A stretch of DNA of 64,000 bases from Bacteroides eggerthii (lineage in GTDB: Bacteria; Bacteroidota; Bacteroidia; Bacteroidales; Bacteroidaceae). The notes under the pieces were generated by a model. The model was not told the origin of the DNA. It saw nothing but the letters and a program-made list of their open reading frames with translations, and did no database searches. Below, in pieces: positions 44,416 to 52,661 of this stretch. Made by a program: the position numbers and the translations under genes. The stretch's first letter is position 1. The number at the start of each line of letters is the position of its first letter. The stretch spans positions 3,070,001 to 3,134,000 of the forward strand of contig NZ_CP102258.1 of the NCBI RefSeq assembly GCF_025146565.1, given 5' to 3'.

Positions 44416-46290
44416 ATGAAAAGAGTAACAAGAATTTTATTCACATGCATCCTATTACCTTTGGCAGCCTGCAAATTGTCTGCGAAATCCGTAGCTCAGG
44501 ACAGTATACGTCCCTACTCTCCCTACACCTTCAGAGAGAAGGAGAATTATCCTGAAACTACCGGATACTGGTACATCGGTGCGGGTTATTCCGTACCATT
44601 CATGTTCGGTGACATGAGCTCACTGACAAACAAACATGATTTTTGGGGTAACAAAGTTTCCCTCAAGCCCGGTTACAAGTTTTCACCATTTTTTGGAATC
44701 GAAATGGGAGTATCCGTAGGCCGAATGCGCGGCTTCTCACCTCGGTCAGCGGAGAACTTTCGCCTTGGAACGGAGGATGCTATGACTTATTATCCTTATA
44801 CTATATTAGGAGGAAAGGATAATTACCAGACAGCCCCTGACAACGCGGGCATATGGGAGAATCAAGGAAACAATGTCTATATCAAGTCAGTTCCCTATTC
44901 GCAAATCTACAGTGAATCACGTTACTGGGAAGTTTCGTTACAGGCAGTGTTCAATTTCAACCGCCTTTTTGGCCACGTACCCGAAGGACGTGAACAGCCC
45001 ATATCACTGTTGGTAAAGCCGGGAATCTACCTGCAAAAATTTCACGCGCAAGCACACTCCCTGAGTGATAAAAGTCGAATATCTCCCAAGCAACGCCCCT
45101 TGTCAATCGGGTTGGGTGGTGACCTCGCAGTTCATTTTGCACTTACGCAAAAGCTGGGACTGGAGATAAGCAGCGGTCTGGTGTGGGTCAACAAACGAGA
45201 ATTCGACGGCATACGTACTATACGGCACAGCCATGACGACTTCATCTGGCAGAACGGCGTATCGCTTTTTTGGAAATTCCGCCGGAATAAACCACAACTC
45301 CATTCCACACCGACTGCAATAGAAGTGTTGCCTGCTGCGACCCTATTGACAAATCCCTTCTCGAACGGAGAGTTCGCTTTCGACTACCTGCAACCTGACA
45401 CAGTCATACGTAAGGAACGTTCCCTGAGTCGACAGGCACACTTGTACTTCCCTGTTTCGAAATGGGACATACGACCTGAGTTGGGAGACAATCTGAAAGA
45501 ACTGGGAAAAATAGCTACAGCTTTCCAAGAGCTTACCAACGATGAGGATATCTACATCAGCTCCATTTCCATTGACGGATATGCCTCGCCCGAAGGACCG
45601 CATGATTTCAATATCCTACTCAGCCAAAACCGCGCAAAGGCCATCGCCTCCCACATTGCCAAAAACTTCAATTATCCCGAAAGCCAGATTCAGAGCCGAG
45701 GCCACGCCGAAGACTGGAATGGACTTGAGCGCCTGTTACAGGCCTGGGAAAATCCTGAAAAAGAACGTGCACTTGCCATTCTCCGGAGTGATGCGGATGT
45801 GGAGACACGTCAAAACAAACTTGCACATTTGGCAGCTTACAGAAGCATGCTGAACGAGTTATATCCGCAGTTAAGACGCAACGAATATACTTTTCATTAC
45901 ACGATTGTTCCATTTACCATTGAACGAGCAACGCGACTTATACATACACAACCGGAGAAACTCAGTGTGGAAGAAATGATAGCCGTAACCAACTGCTACC
46001 CGATGTATTCCGAAGCATTCAATGAGTGTGCGGGCATCGCCTTCAAGTTCTATCCAGAAGCCCCGATAGCACGCATCTACATGGCCGCCATCGCATTGCA
46101 TAAAAATGACACCAGCATGGCTACCGCTTACCTGTCACACCTCTTGGATGACTATCGGGCATGGAACCTCCTGGGAGTTTGTGCAGCACTTGAAAATAAT
46201 CCAACAAAGGCATCACACTATTTTCACATGGCTGCCGAAAAAGGTGACACCGCCGCTATCGCTAACCAAAAAAGACTGGGAAGCCGCTGA
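44416..46290 (+). CDS. OmpA-like outer membrane protein with N-terminal barrel and TPR-like tail
   Basis: A 624-residue envelope protein with signal MKRVTRILFTCILLPLAAC (possible lipobox). Residues about 45-290 have the alternating pattern of an outer-membrane barrel (GYWYIGAGYSVPFMFGDMSS, FFGIEMGVSVGRMRGF). Residues about 355-445 form an OmpA-like peptidoglycan-binding domain (ISIDGYASPEGPHDFNILLS, QNRAKAIASHIAK). The tail (residues about 490-620) carries helical repeats (YMAAIALHKNDTSMATAYLS, AWNLLGVCAALENNPTKASH). It probably anchors a surface structure together with the collagen-like lipoprotein downstream (55 bp). Confidence 0.75.
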   Translation: MKRVTRILFTCILLPLAACKLSAKSVAQDSIRPYSPYTFREKENYPETTGYWYIGAGYSVPFMFGDMSSLTNKHDFWGNKVSLKPGYKFSPFFGIEMGVSVGRMRGFSPRSAENFRLGTEDAMTYYPYTILGGKDNYQTAPDNAGIWENQGNNVYIKSVPYSQIYSESRYWEVSLQAVFNFNRLFGHVPEGREQPISLLVKPGIYLQKFHAQAHSLSDKSRISPKQRPLSIGLGGDLAVHFALTQKLGLEISSGLVWVNKREFDGIRTIRHSHDDFIWQNGVSLFWKFRRNKPQLHSTPTAIEVLPAATLLTNPFSNGEFAFDYLQPDTVIRKERSLSRQAHLYFPVSKWDIRPELGDNLKELGKIATAFQELTNDEDIYISSISIDGYASPEGPHDFNILLSQNRAKAIASHIAKNFNYPESQIQSRGHAEDWNGLERLLQAWENPEKERALAILRSDADVETRQNKLAHLAAYRSMLNELYPQLRRNEYTFHYTIVPFTIERATRLIHTQPEKLSVEEMIAVTNCYPMYSEAFNECAGIAFKFYPEAPIARIYMAAIALHKNDTSMATAYLSHLLDDYRAWNLLGVCAALENNPTKASHYFHMAAEKGDTAAIANQKRLGSR

Positions 46291-46345
46291 TGCTTCCTGA
46301 TCAGATATTCCAAACATCAATTTCTATCAATAAAAGTATACCGAA

Positions 46346-48388
46346 ATGAAACGGAAAAAGACCATATTTGTCATAGAAAGCCTGCTGGGACTACTTATAC
46401 TGGTCACAGCCTGTCACAAAGAAGATATAAGCACTTTATACAGTCGCCAATATCAATTGTCAGCCGAGATTACCGGGATCAACGCGGAGATTCTACGCAT
46501 TAACAATGAAATCGTAGAACTGAAAAATCTCTATACCATTCTGGCAAACAAACCTACCGTTACCGGATTTGACTACCGAATTGTAGAAAATAACGGACAA
46601 AAGGATACCATAGGAGTAGACATAACATTGGATACCTACAAGTTCTTCATTCCCTATGGACGCGACGGTAAAAACGGAACGGACGGACGCTCCCCTGTTG
46701 TGGGCATCAGTGATGATGGCTACTGGATTATCAATGGCGTGAAAACCCAAGATAAAGCCCTTGGCGACAAGGGTGACAAGGGCGACAAGGGCGATCCCGG
46801 AAAGGACGGAATAAACGGAGATACTCCCCTTATCAGTGCCGCCAAAGACCCTGACAACCCCGCAGACGAAAACTACTATTGGACCATCAAGTACCCGAAA
46901 GAGAATAACTATACATTCATATTGGACGGCGGGCAAAAAATAAAAGCCACTGGACCCAAAGGAGACAAAGGAGAAACTCTGTCGGTGGATCCAATCATCG
47001 AAAGTGTGGTGAAAGCAGATGACGGTACCTCAATCACCATCAACCTGCACGATGGCACCTCCTACAATATCCCCTTGCTGGGAATTAACTTCAAGCTTAA
47101 GCCGGGAAACCTTGCACTGAAAGATCATAATGGAGTGGATTCCATTATCGTATTTCTTCGTGAAGGGCATACCATCAGCGTGCCGTATACTAGTTCAAAC
47201 AATGTGGAACGTATCGAAGCAATGCTCCCCGCAGGCTGGAGTGCTACCGCCGATATCAGCCCCACTGATTCAACCAAGCGTATCATACACATAACTTCAC
47301 CCAGGTTAATGGATCTGGACCGCGCACAATTTGAAGGTGGTGCAACCTTTATCGCATTCGACCAGAAAGGGGCCTCCCTGACGCAATACATAAAACTAAA
47401 GTTGAACAAGTACATCTATATGAGCTTTTTCTACAATGAATTGAATGCTGTGGAATTGAACCGTCCCAACAGTCCCTTCAATGAACTGAAGTGGACAGAG
47501 AATCATCATCTCCTCATCGAGTTTTATGAACTGACTAACCGGCAGTTTGAACTCAAAGGACGCTTTCCGGCAGGAATAAACACAAATGAACCGCTGACAC
47601 CCAGTCTGTCCGATTACCCTTCGTTTATCTTCAATAAAGCCGATAAGGATGTAGACAAACAATTCAAGATCAACGCTTTCCTCTTCCGCCCCGATTCAGT
47701 TAACTTAAGCAATATTTCAGGTAATGACAGTCCGGACGGACGCGTGATATTTGCCAACCAATACACAGCCAGTGATAACGAAATTTATATGAGACCTGTA
47801 CCTTACGACACTTACATAGTGCAATACAGCTATTCGTTGAATAATGGCAGTAATAACGAACTGATTCGCATCCGTCGTGCAGCTACCAAATATAAAGTGC
47901 ATCTGTTCAAAGCATCAGAATTTCTAGGCATTGACAAGGACGACTTCGACTATAAAAAAGTCACTATTCTCCTTACCCAGCAGTCCCAACTGCTATCAGC
48001 AGTATATAAGGCCTATAATAGGGTACCCTACGTAGCACAGGGCAACACAATGACCTATGACCCTGTTACCGACCAACTGGAATGTGTGTTCTGTACACTG
48101 GGTGCCGCCAACAGTTCGATAGGACTCAATTTCTATTACGACAAAGAAGGCAAGAAACGCTGGGAACCCAGTTCACTGGCCAGCGTATTACTACGGCCGG
48201 ACTGGGAAGCCAACATGTATGTGAATCATTCCGGGGAACCTTTCCCTGGTGCCGGTTCATCATACGACAATTATGTCGGATATACCAATAACGGTGAGGG
48301 AAATACGCGATATGGAGGAGGACGTGTGTATACGCCAGAAAATAGTAGTCAACAGTTCGTACCCCGAACCCTACCAGACCTGAAGTAA
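46346..48388 (+). CDS. Surface lipoprotein with collagen-like Gly-X-Y repeats (DUF4988-like N-terminus)
   Basis: A 680-residue lipoprotein (lipobox LVTAC, Cys23). Residues about 30-68 form a short coiled coil (LSAEITGINAEILRINNEIV), typical of a trimerising stalk. Collagen-like triplets follow in three blocks: GRDGKNGTDG (about 105), GDKGDKGDKGDPGKDGINGD (140-159) and GPKGDKGE (about 203). Residues about 260-680 are a large beta-rich region without a motif I can name. The N-terminal part recalls DUF4988 of Bacteroides surface proteins. The domain order (lipid anchor, coil, collagen rod, head) fits a fibre-like adhesin. Partner genes: the OmpA-like and TPR genes upstream. Confidence 0.75.
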   Translation: MKRKKTIFVIESLLGLLILVTACHKEDISTLYSRQYQLSAEITGINAEILRINNEIVELKNLYTILANKPTVTGFDYRIVENNGQKDTIGVDITLDTYKFFIPYGRDGKNGTDGRSPVVGISDDGYWIINGVKTQDKALGDKGDKGDKGDPGKDGINGDTPLISAAKDPDNPADENYYWTIKYPKENNYTFILDGGQKIKATGPKGDKGETLSVDPIIESVVKADDGTSITINLHDGTSYNIPLLGINFKLKPGNLALKDHNGVDSIIVFLREGHTISVPYTSSNNVERIEAMLPAGWSATADISPTDSTKRIIHITSPRLMDLDRAQFEGGATFIAFDQKGASLTQYIKLKLNKYIYMSFFYNELNAVELNRPNSPFNELKWTENHHLLIEFYELTNRQFELKGRFPAGINTNEPLTPSLSDYPSFIFNKADKDVDKQFKINAFLFRPDSVNLSNISGNDSPDGRVIFANQYTASDNEIYMRPVPYDTYIVQYSYSLNNGSNNELIRIRRAATKYKVHLFKASEFLGIDKDDFDYKKVTILLTQQSQLLSAVYKAYNRVPYVAQGNTMTYDPVTDQLECVFCTLGAANSSIGLNFYYDKEGKKRWEPSSLASVLLRPDWEANMYVNHSGEPFPGAGSSYDNYVGYTNNGEGNTRYGGGRVYTPENSSQQFVPRTLPDLK

Positions 48389-48520
48389 GACAACAAGAAC
48401 CTTACTCTTAAATCATATTATATTGACAGTAACAATTCACATCATCCCGGTAAGAGCATCTTGCCGGGATGAAATCTATAACCTCCTCTCCCCCTATTTT
48501 GCAGAGAGAGCCCTAAAACA

Positions 48521-48559
48521 AGAAAAGTTCTGAAAATCAATAATTTTCAGAACTTTTCT
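48521..48559. terminator. Strong bidirectional terminator, 17-bp perfect stem
   Basis: 48521-48537 (starting AGAAAAGTTCTG) is the exact reverse complement of 48543-48559, with a 5-nt loop. It lies between the collagen-like gene and the minus-strand tRNA operon and can end transcripts from both sides. Confidence 0.8.
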
Positions 48560-48577
48560 TTTCGTGTTTAAAATTCG

Positions 48578-48650
48578 TACACCCTCAGGGATTCGAACCC
48601 TGGACCCACTGATTAAGAGTCAGTTGCTCTACCAACTGAGCTAAGAGTGC
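48578..48650 (-). tRNA. tRNA-Lys (CTT)
   Basis: A 73-nt cloverleaf: acceptor GCACTCT with AGGGTGT (two wobble pairs), D-arm AGCTCAGTTGGTAGAGCA, anticodon loop CTCTTAA with anticodon CTT, and T-arm GGGTTCGAATCCC. CCA is not encoded. It is the last of three tRNA genes in a minus-strand operon. Confidence 0.95.
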
Positions 48651-48677
48651 ATTCAAACATTTTACAAAAAAACTTTG

Positions 48678-48749
48678 TAGTGGATACGAGAATCGAACTC
48701 GTATTGCATGCGTGAGAGGCATGTGTCCTAACCGTTAGACGAATCCACC
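48678..48749 (-). tRNA. tRNA-Glu (CTC)
   Basis: A 72-nt cloverleaf: acceptor GGTGGAT with ATCCACT, D-arm CGTCTAACGGTTAGGAC, anticodon loop CTCTCAC with anticodon CTC, T-loop GTTCGATTC. CCA is not encoded. Middle gene of the tRNA operon. Confidence 0.95.
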
Positions 48750-48791
48750 GATTTGAAAAGCACCGGCTTTTACAAACCGATGCTTTCTTTG

Positions 48792-48878
48792 CGGAAGCTG
48801 GGGGATTCGAACCCCCGGTACGGTTACCCGTACGTCAGTTTAGCAAACTGGTGGTTTCAGCCACTCACCCAAACTTCC
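48792..48878 (-). tRNA. tRNA-Ser (GCT)
   Basis: An 87-nt class II cloverleaf: acceptor GGAAGTT with AGCTTCC, anticodon stem-loop AGTTTGCTAAACT with anticodon GCT, a long variable arm (GTACGGGTAACCGTAC), and T-arm GGGGGTTCGAATCCCCC. First gene of the tRNA operon. Confidence 0.95.
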
Positions 48879-48911
48879 TTAGTGTAACCAGCATTCTTCT
48901 CAAATGCGGTG

Positions 48912-48943
48912 CAAATGTATGGTAAACTTTTGGACTATGCAAA
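48912..48943 (-). promoter_or_regulatory. Promoter of the tRNA operon
   Basis: On the minus strand TTTG (48940-48943), exactly 20 bp, TACATTTG (48912-48919): a full consensus match 33 bp before the tRNA-Ser 5' end. Confidence 0.8.
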
Positions 48944-49070
48944 TCTTTCCTGCATATTTTTTTCTGCAATCCGACAAGAAAAGAGATAACACGTTAACAC
49001 TCAAAATCTAAAAGGACAGAAAAAAATTAATAAATTTCCAAGCTCCCCTTCAAACGCCATTAAACAAATG

Positions 49071-50411
49071 CTATTTAATGAAACTTTTGCTCACCCACTT
49101 CATGCTGTACCAACGGCGGACAAAGATAGCCCCCCGGATGTTTTCGTCCAGCAGGAAAGCAACCCACATGCCGCAAATGCCCCAGCCAAACGGAATTCCG
49201 AACAGATAGCCAAGCCCCACAGCCACGCTCCACATCACCACCAGCCCCACATAGAACGGATAGTTCACATCTCCTGCCGCACGCAGTGCATTCGTAGCAA
49301 AAATATTGATGGGACGTCCTATCTCCAGCACGACATCAATCATCAGGACAGTAGCCCCCATTCTGATAATCTCGGGATTGGACGTCAGCCAGCCAAAAAT
49401 CGTATGCCCGAAGAGCGCAAGTATGCCGGACAGGATCACAGTGATCATTACAGACTTCTTCATCACATACTTCCCCATCAGAAAAGCGGCATGCGGTTTT
49501 TTCTCCCCTATCAGATGCCCGATACATATCGCTCCACCCTGTGCCATAGAGATGCTGAACAGATAGGCGAACATAATAATATTGACGCAGTAGGTACGTG
49601 TGGCAAGCGCCTCCACTCCCAGCATATTGATGAAATAAGTGATTACCACCTGCGACGAGCTGTAAGAAAGCTGCTCCCCGGCAGAAGGCAGCCCCACCTT
49701 CATCAGATTCTTCAGCTCCACCCATGGGAACGGACGGAAATAAACCCGCGGGAAACTATGGATATGCTTGCGGAACAGGATTACGAACAGAATGATCATC
49801 GATACACCCCGGCTGAAGGCAGTGGAGATAGCAGCCCCCTCCACCCCTAATTCCGGAAATCCGAAACGTCCGAAAATCAGAGAATAGTTGCCTATTATAT
49901 TAAGGATATTGACCACCACCGTAACCAGCATCGGATACACCGCCTTATTGGCGCTTCTCAACGAAGCGGAAAGAGTCAGGGATAATGCCTGAAAGAATGC
50001 GAACGCTCCCACAATGCGCATGTAGTCCATGCCATCCTGCATCAGTTCAGGCCCAAGCCCCATCAGGCGCAGAATAGGCCCTGCACAGCCGAACAACAGC
50101 ATACTGATAGTGATGCCCACCACCAGATTGACCAAAATGGAAACTCCCACCACCTGCACCACCTGCTTATGCAAGCGCGCACCGATATATTGTGAACACA
50201 GTACGGAAGTACCGAGATTTATCACTTCAAACACCAGAAACGTCAGCATGATAATCTGATTGACCACGCCTACGGCAGCCACACTGTTATCCGAATGGCG
50301 GCTCAGCATGACGGTGTCCACCGCGCCGAGCATCATAATAAGTAGCGTCTCAATAAAGATAGGAGCCGCCAGCTTGGCAAGCCGTTTCTTTAAATTTTCC
50401 TGCTGTATCAT
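49071..50411 (-). CDS. MATE family efflux transporter
   Basis: A 446-residue membrane exporter starting at ATG 50411 (MIQQENLKKRLAKLAAPIF); a longer in-frame extension lacks family similarity and crosses the promoter. About 12 hydrophobic segments in two halves (LIMMLGAVDTVMLSRHSDN, GLPSAGEQLSYSSSQVVITY). It belongs to a different MATE branch from the exporter at 7578. It is divergent from the Crp-like gene; both -7 elements lie in the short shared gap. Substrate unknown. Confidence 0.9.
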   Translation of the reverse strand: MIQQENLKKRLAKLAAPIFIETLLIMMLGAVDTVMLSRHSDNSVAAVGVVNQIIMLTFLVFEVINLGTSVLCSQYIGARLHKQVVQVVGVSILVNLVVGITISMLLFGCAGPILRLMGLGPELMQDGMDYMRIVGAFAFFQALSLTLSASLRSANKAVYPMLVTVVVNILNIIGNYSLIFGRFGFPELGVEGAAISTAFSRGVSMIILFVILFRKHIHSFPRVYFRPFPWVELKNLMKVGLPSAGEQLSYSSSQVVITYFINMLGVEALATRTYCVNIIMFAYLFSISMAQGGAICIGHLIGEKKPHAAFLMGKYVMKKSVMITVILSGILALFGHTIFGWLTSNPEIIRMGATVLMIDVVLEIGRPINIFATNALRAAGDVNYPFYVGLVVMWSVAVGLGYLFGIPFGWGICGMWVAFLLDENIRGAIFVRRWYSMKWVSKSFIK

Positions 50412-50444
50412 TATATTGTAGAATGTGTTATGGTAAAAATCGCG

Positions 50445-50452
50445 CAAAGATA
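50445..50452 (-). promoter_or_regulatory. -7 element of the second MATE gene
   Basis: On the minus strand TATCTTTG, 34 bp before the start. No TTTG at the expected -33 position. Confidence 0.4.
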
Positions 50453-50473
50453 CGGAAATGAAAAAAAGATGAG

Positions 50474-50506
50474 ATTGATACATATCAAATAATTTTCCTA
50501 TCTTTG
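50474..50506 (+). promoter_or_regulatory. Promoter of the Crp-like gene
   Basis: ATTG (50474-50477), 21 bp, TATCTTTG (50499-50506). It overlaps the control region of the divergent MATE gene, so a regulator bound here could control both. Confidence 0.55.
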
Positions 50507-50541
50507 CCATGCTAAATGACACCCAACCCTACATAATCGTT

Positions 50542-51126
50542 ATGGATACATTACTCAAAGAGACGGTGGACCTTACAGTCAACTCCCGTTATCCCGGCAT
50601 GGCTCCCGAAGGCAGACGGCAAATAGAAGAAGTCCTGATCCGCAAAGAAGTGGAAAAAGGAGAGATTCTATTGAAAGAAGGACAAATAAGCCATAATCTT
50701 GTATTCGTCGGCAAAGGCATGTTGCGCCAGTTCTACTATAAAAACGGCAAGGACGTCACCGAACATTTCTCTTATGAAGGTTGCATTATCATCTGCATTG
50801 AAAGTACCCTGAAGAAAGAGCCCACCCACCTCATGATTGAGGCGCTTGAGGACAGCATTGTCTACTTGCTGCCTTATGACAAGCTGATGCTGCTCACCGA
50901 AGTGTCTTGGGAAATCAATATGTTCTACCGCAAAATACTCGAATATTCCCTCATCACTTCACAAATAAAAGCCGACTCCTGGCGGTTCGAAACTGCACGC
51001 GAGCGTTACAACCTGCTGATGCAGCACCAGCCTGAAGTTATCAAGCGGGCTCCCTTGTCGCACATTGCTTCCTATCTGCTGATGACTCCGGAGACATTGA
51101 GTAGAGTGCGTTCGGGCATACTCTGA
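50542..51126 (+). CDS. Crp/Fnr family transcriptional regulator
   Basis: A 194-residue protein. Residues about 10-120 form a cyclic-nucleotide-binding fold (EKGEILLKEGQISHNLVFVG, KGMLRQFYYKNGKDVTEHF) without the full cAMP pocket motif. The C-terminus holds a helix-turn-helix (PLSHIASYLLMTPETLSRVR) that ends a few residues after the recognition helix, a shortened form common in Bacteroides. It is divergent from the MATE exporter, a common regulator-pump layout. Start ATG 50542 is chosen because the first residues of a longer frame lie inside the promoter region. Confidence 0.85.
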   Translation: MDTLLKETVDLTVNSRYPGMAPEGRRQIEEVLIRKEVEKGEILLKEGQISHNLVFVGKGMLRQFYYKNGKDVTEHFSYEGCIIICIESTLKKEPTHLMIEALEDSIVYLLPYDKLMLLTEVSWEINMFYRKILEYSLITSQIKADSWRFETARERYNLLMQHQPEVIKRAPLSHIASYLLMTPETLSRVRSGIL

Positions 51127-51270
51127 CGTTTCTACGGGGTTGTCCGGACCGGTCATATCTGAATTTATATAGAATATTAACTTATTCTATGCCTAAACAG
51201 CTTCCTGTCTCAAATCTTTTTATGAGACAGCTTGTTTATCAAAAACGTTATTCATCTTAAAATTCAGATT

Positions 51271-52197
51271 ATGACCACAATATATACTTTCGCACAAAGT
51301 GCGATCGAAGAAGCCCAAAATGCCGGACGCTATGGAACCGCCAATCTGTACACCAGCGCCATTAAAAGTTTCCGAAAATTCACCGGAGACATACCTCTTA
51401 CCTTCAAAGAACTCACACCGGGACTGATTAAGAAATACGAAGAAAGCCTGCTCCAGAAAGGGCGGCGCCACAACACCATATCAGCCTATATGCGTATGCT
51501 GCGCTCCATCTTCAACCAAGCGTACGTACAAGGCATTCCCGATGCCACATCTGCCGACGAACTGTTTCGCTTCGTATTCACAGGATACGAGCCTACCACC
51601 AAGCGGGCCATCTCTCCCGCCCTTATACGCCGCCTTTCACAGTTAAAGTTGGAGCAGCATCCTCATTTATGCTTCAGCCGCGACCTGTTCCTGCTTAGTT
51701 TTTACCTCAGAGGAATTCCATTTGTCGACCTCGTCTATCTTCGCAAGACGGACATGAGGCATAACACCATTTATTACTACCGCCACAAAACCCGCCAGCA
51801 GCTATCGGTCTACATCGAACCTTACGCTGCCGACATCCTGCGCCGGTACACTAACAAACATTCCCAATCCCCCTATCTCCTACCCATACTTTCGTCCACC
51901 GGCTCGGAAGGCTACCGGCAATACAAAAGCGCCTTACGCCTTTACAACCAACATCTGCACCAACTTTCCAAAATGCTACATCTAAACGTGCCACTCACCT
52001 CCTACGTGGCGCGCCACTCTTGGGCCACCACCGCCAAAGAAGAGGGAGTAGCCATTGCCATGATAAGCGAAGGCCTGGGACACAGCTCCGAAAAAGTAAC
52101 AAACGTTTATCTCGCCTCCTTCAACAACAATGCAATGAGCAAAGCCAACAGGAAAGTCATTTCAAGAATCTATCCAAAGAAAAAGAAAAAAAGGTAA
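51271..52197 (+). CDS. Tyrosine-type site-specific recombinase (probable DNA invertase of the capsule promoter)
   Basis: A 308-residue recombinase starting at MTTIYTFAQSAIEEAQ. Residues about 10-95 are a SAM-like core-binding domain. The catalytic domain contains the first Arg in SFYLRGIPFVDLVYL, a Lys-bearing strand (YYRHKTRQQLSVYI), the box HSWATTAKEEG with an upstream Arg (YVARHSW), HSSEKVTNVYL with the nucleophile Tyr, and a Lys-rich end. It lies 56 bp from a perfect pair of inverted repeats, which it probably recombines. Similar integrase genes stand before capsule loci in other Bacteroides. Confidence 0.92.
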   Translation: MTTIYTFAQSAIEEAQNAGRYGTANLYTSAIKSFRKFTGDIPLTFKELTPGLIKKYEESLLQKGRRHNTISAYMRMLRSIFNQAYVQGIPDATSADELFRFVFTGYEPTTKRAISPALIRRLSQLKLEQHPHLCFSRDLFLLSFYLRGIPFVDLVYLRKTDMRHNTIYYYRHKTRQQLSVYIEPYAADILRRYTNKHSQSPYLLPILSSTGSEGYRQYKSALRLYNQHLHQLSKMLHLNVPLTSYVARHSWATTAKEEGVAIAMISEGLGHSSEKVTNVYLASFNNNAMSKANRKVISRIYPKKKKKR

Positions 52198-52253
52198 GTT
52201 AAAATGTAAAATATATTCACATATACAAAGAAAAAGCTAAAATATCTATCTCA

Positions 52254-52576
52254 TTCTCTTACTTACAAGGTAAGAGAATGAGATTTATGGGGACAAAGGT
52301 AGAAAAAAAATCAACAAATAAGCAAATGATTTTATATTTTAATCAAATTATATGGTATTAAACCTCATAAAATATAAATAAAAACTATTTTTCATTATTG
52401 CGTTCATTTCGATTTTATTTACACATTTTTCTTTCCTGTTTTATTCTATTCTCTGACATCATTTTCTCAATTTAAACAATAATAAGCATCGTTAATGTGT
52501 AATAATCAGATGTTAACAAAGAGAGAGAGACTATTTACTATGCCTCATTTATTCTCTTACCTTGTAAGTAAGAGAA
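52254..52576. promoter_or_regulatory. Invertible capsule promoter segment (in OFF orientation here)
   Basis: Perfect 25-bp inverted repeats at 52254-52278 and 52552-52576 enclose 273 bp of non-coding DNA. Each repeat has 9-bp arms (TTCTCTTAC and GTAAGAGAA) around a 7-bp centre (TTACAAG or CTTGTAA), the layout of a tyrosine-recombinase crossover site. At the left repeat the palindrome extends to 15-bp arms. The only consensus promoter inside points left, away from the capsule genes. Inversion would place it facing right, with its -7 element ending near 52536, about 125 bp before the first capsule gene. Confidence 0.85.
52294..52326 (-). promoter_or_regulatory. Promoter inside the invertible segment
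   Basis: On the minus strand TTTG (52323-52326), 21 bp, TACCTTTG (52294-52301). The plus strand of the segment has no TTTG or TAnnTTTG at all, so the direction of this promoter decides the state of the locus. Confidence 0.7.
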
Positions 52577-52661
52577 CATAAAAACAGGAACAAGCAATTA
52601 AAGAGTACGGCCTAATTCTTTTTTTATCGGAAAAAACTGATTATAAACGTATTACAAATCC

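Noticed and set aside
52254..52576. Serine-invertase (Mpi-type) inversion site
   Set aside because: The repeats lack the Mpi-type sequence known from B. fragilis, and the 9-7-9 layout plus adjacent gene point to a tyrosine recombinase.
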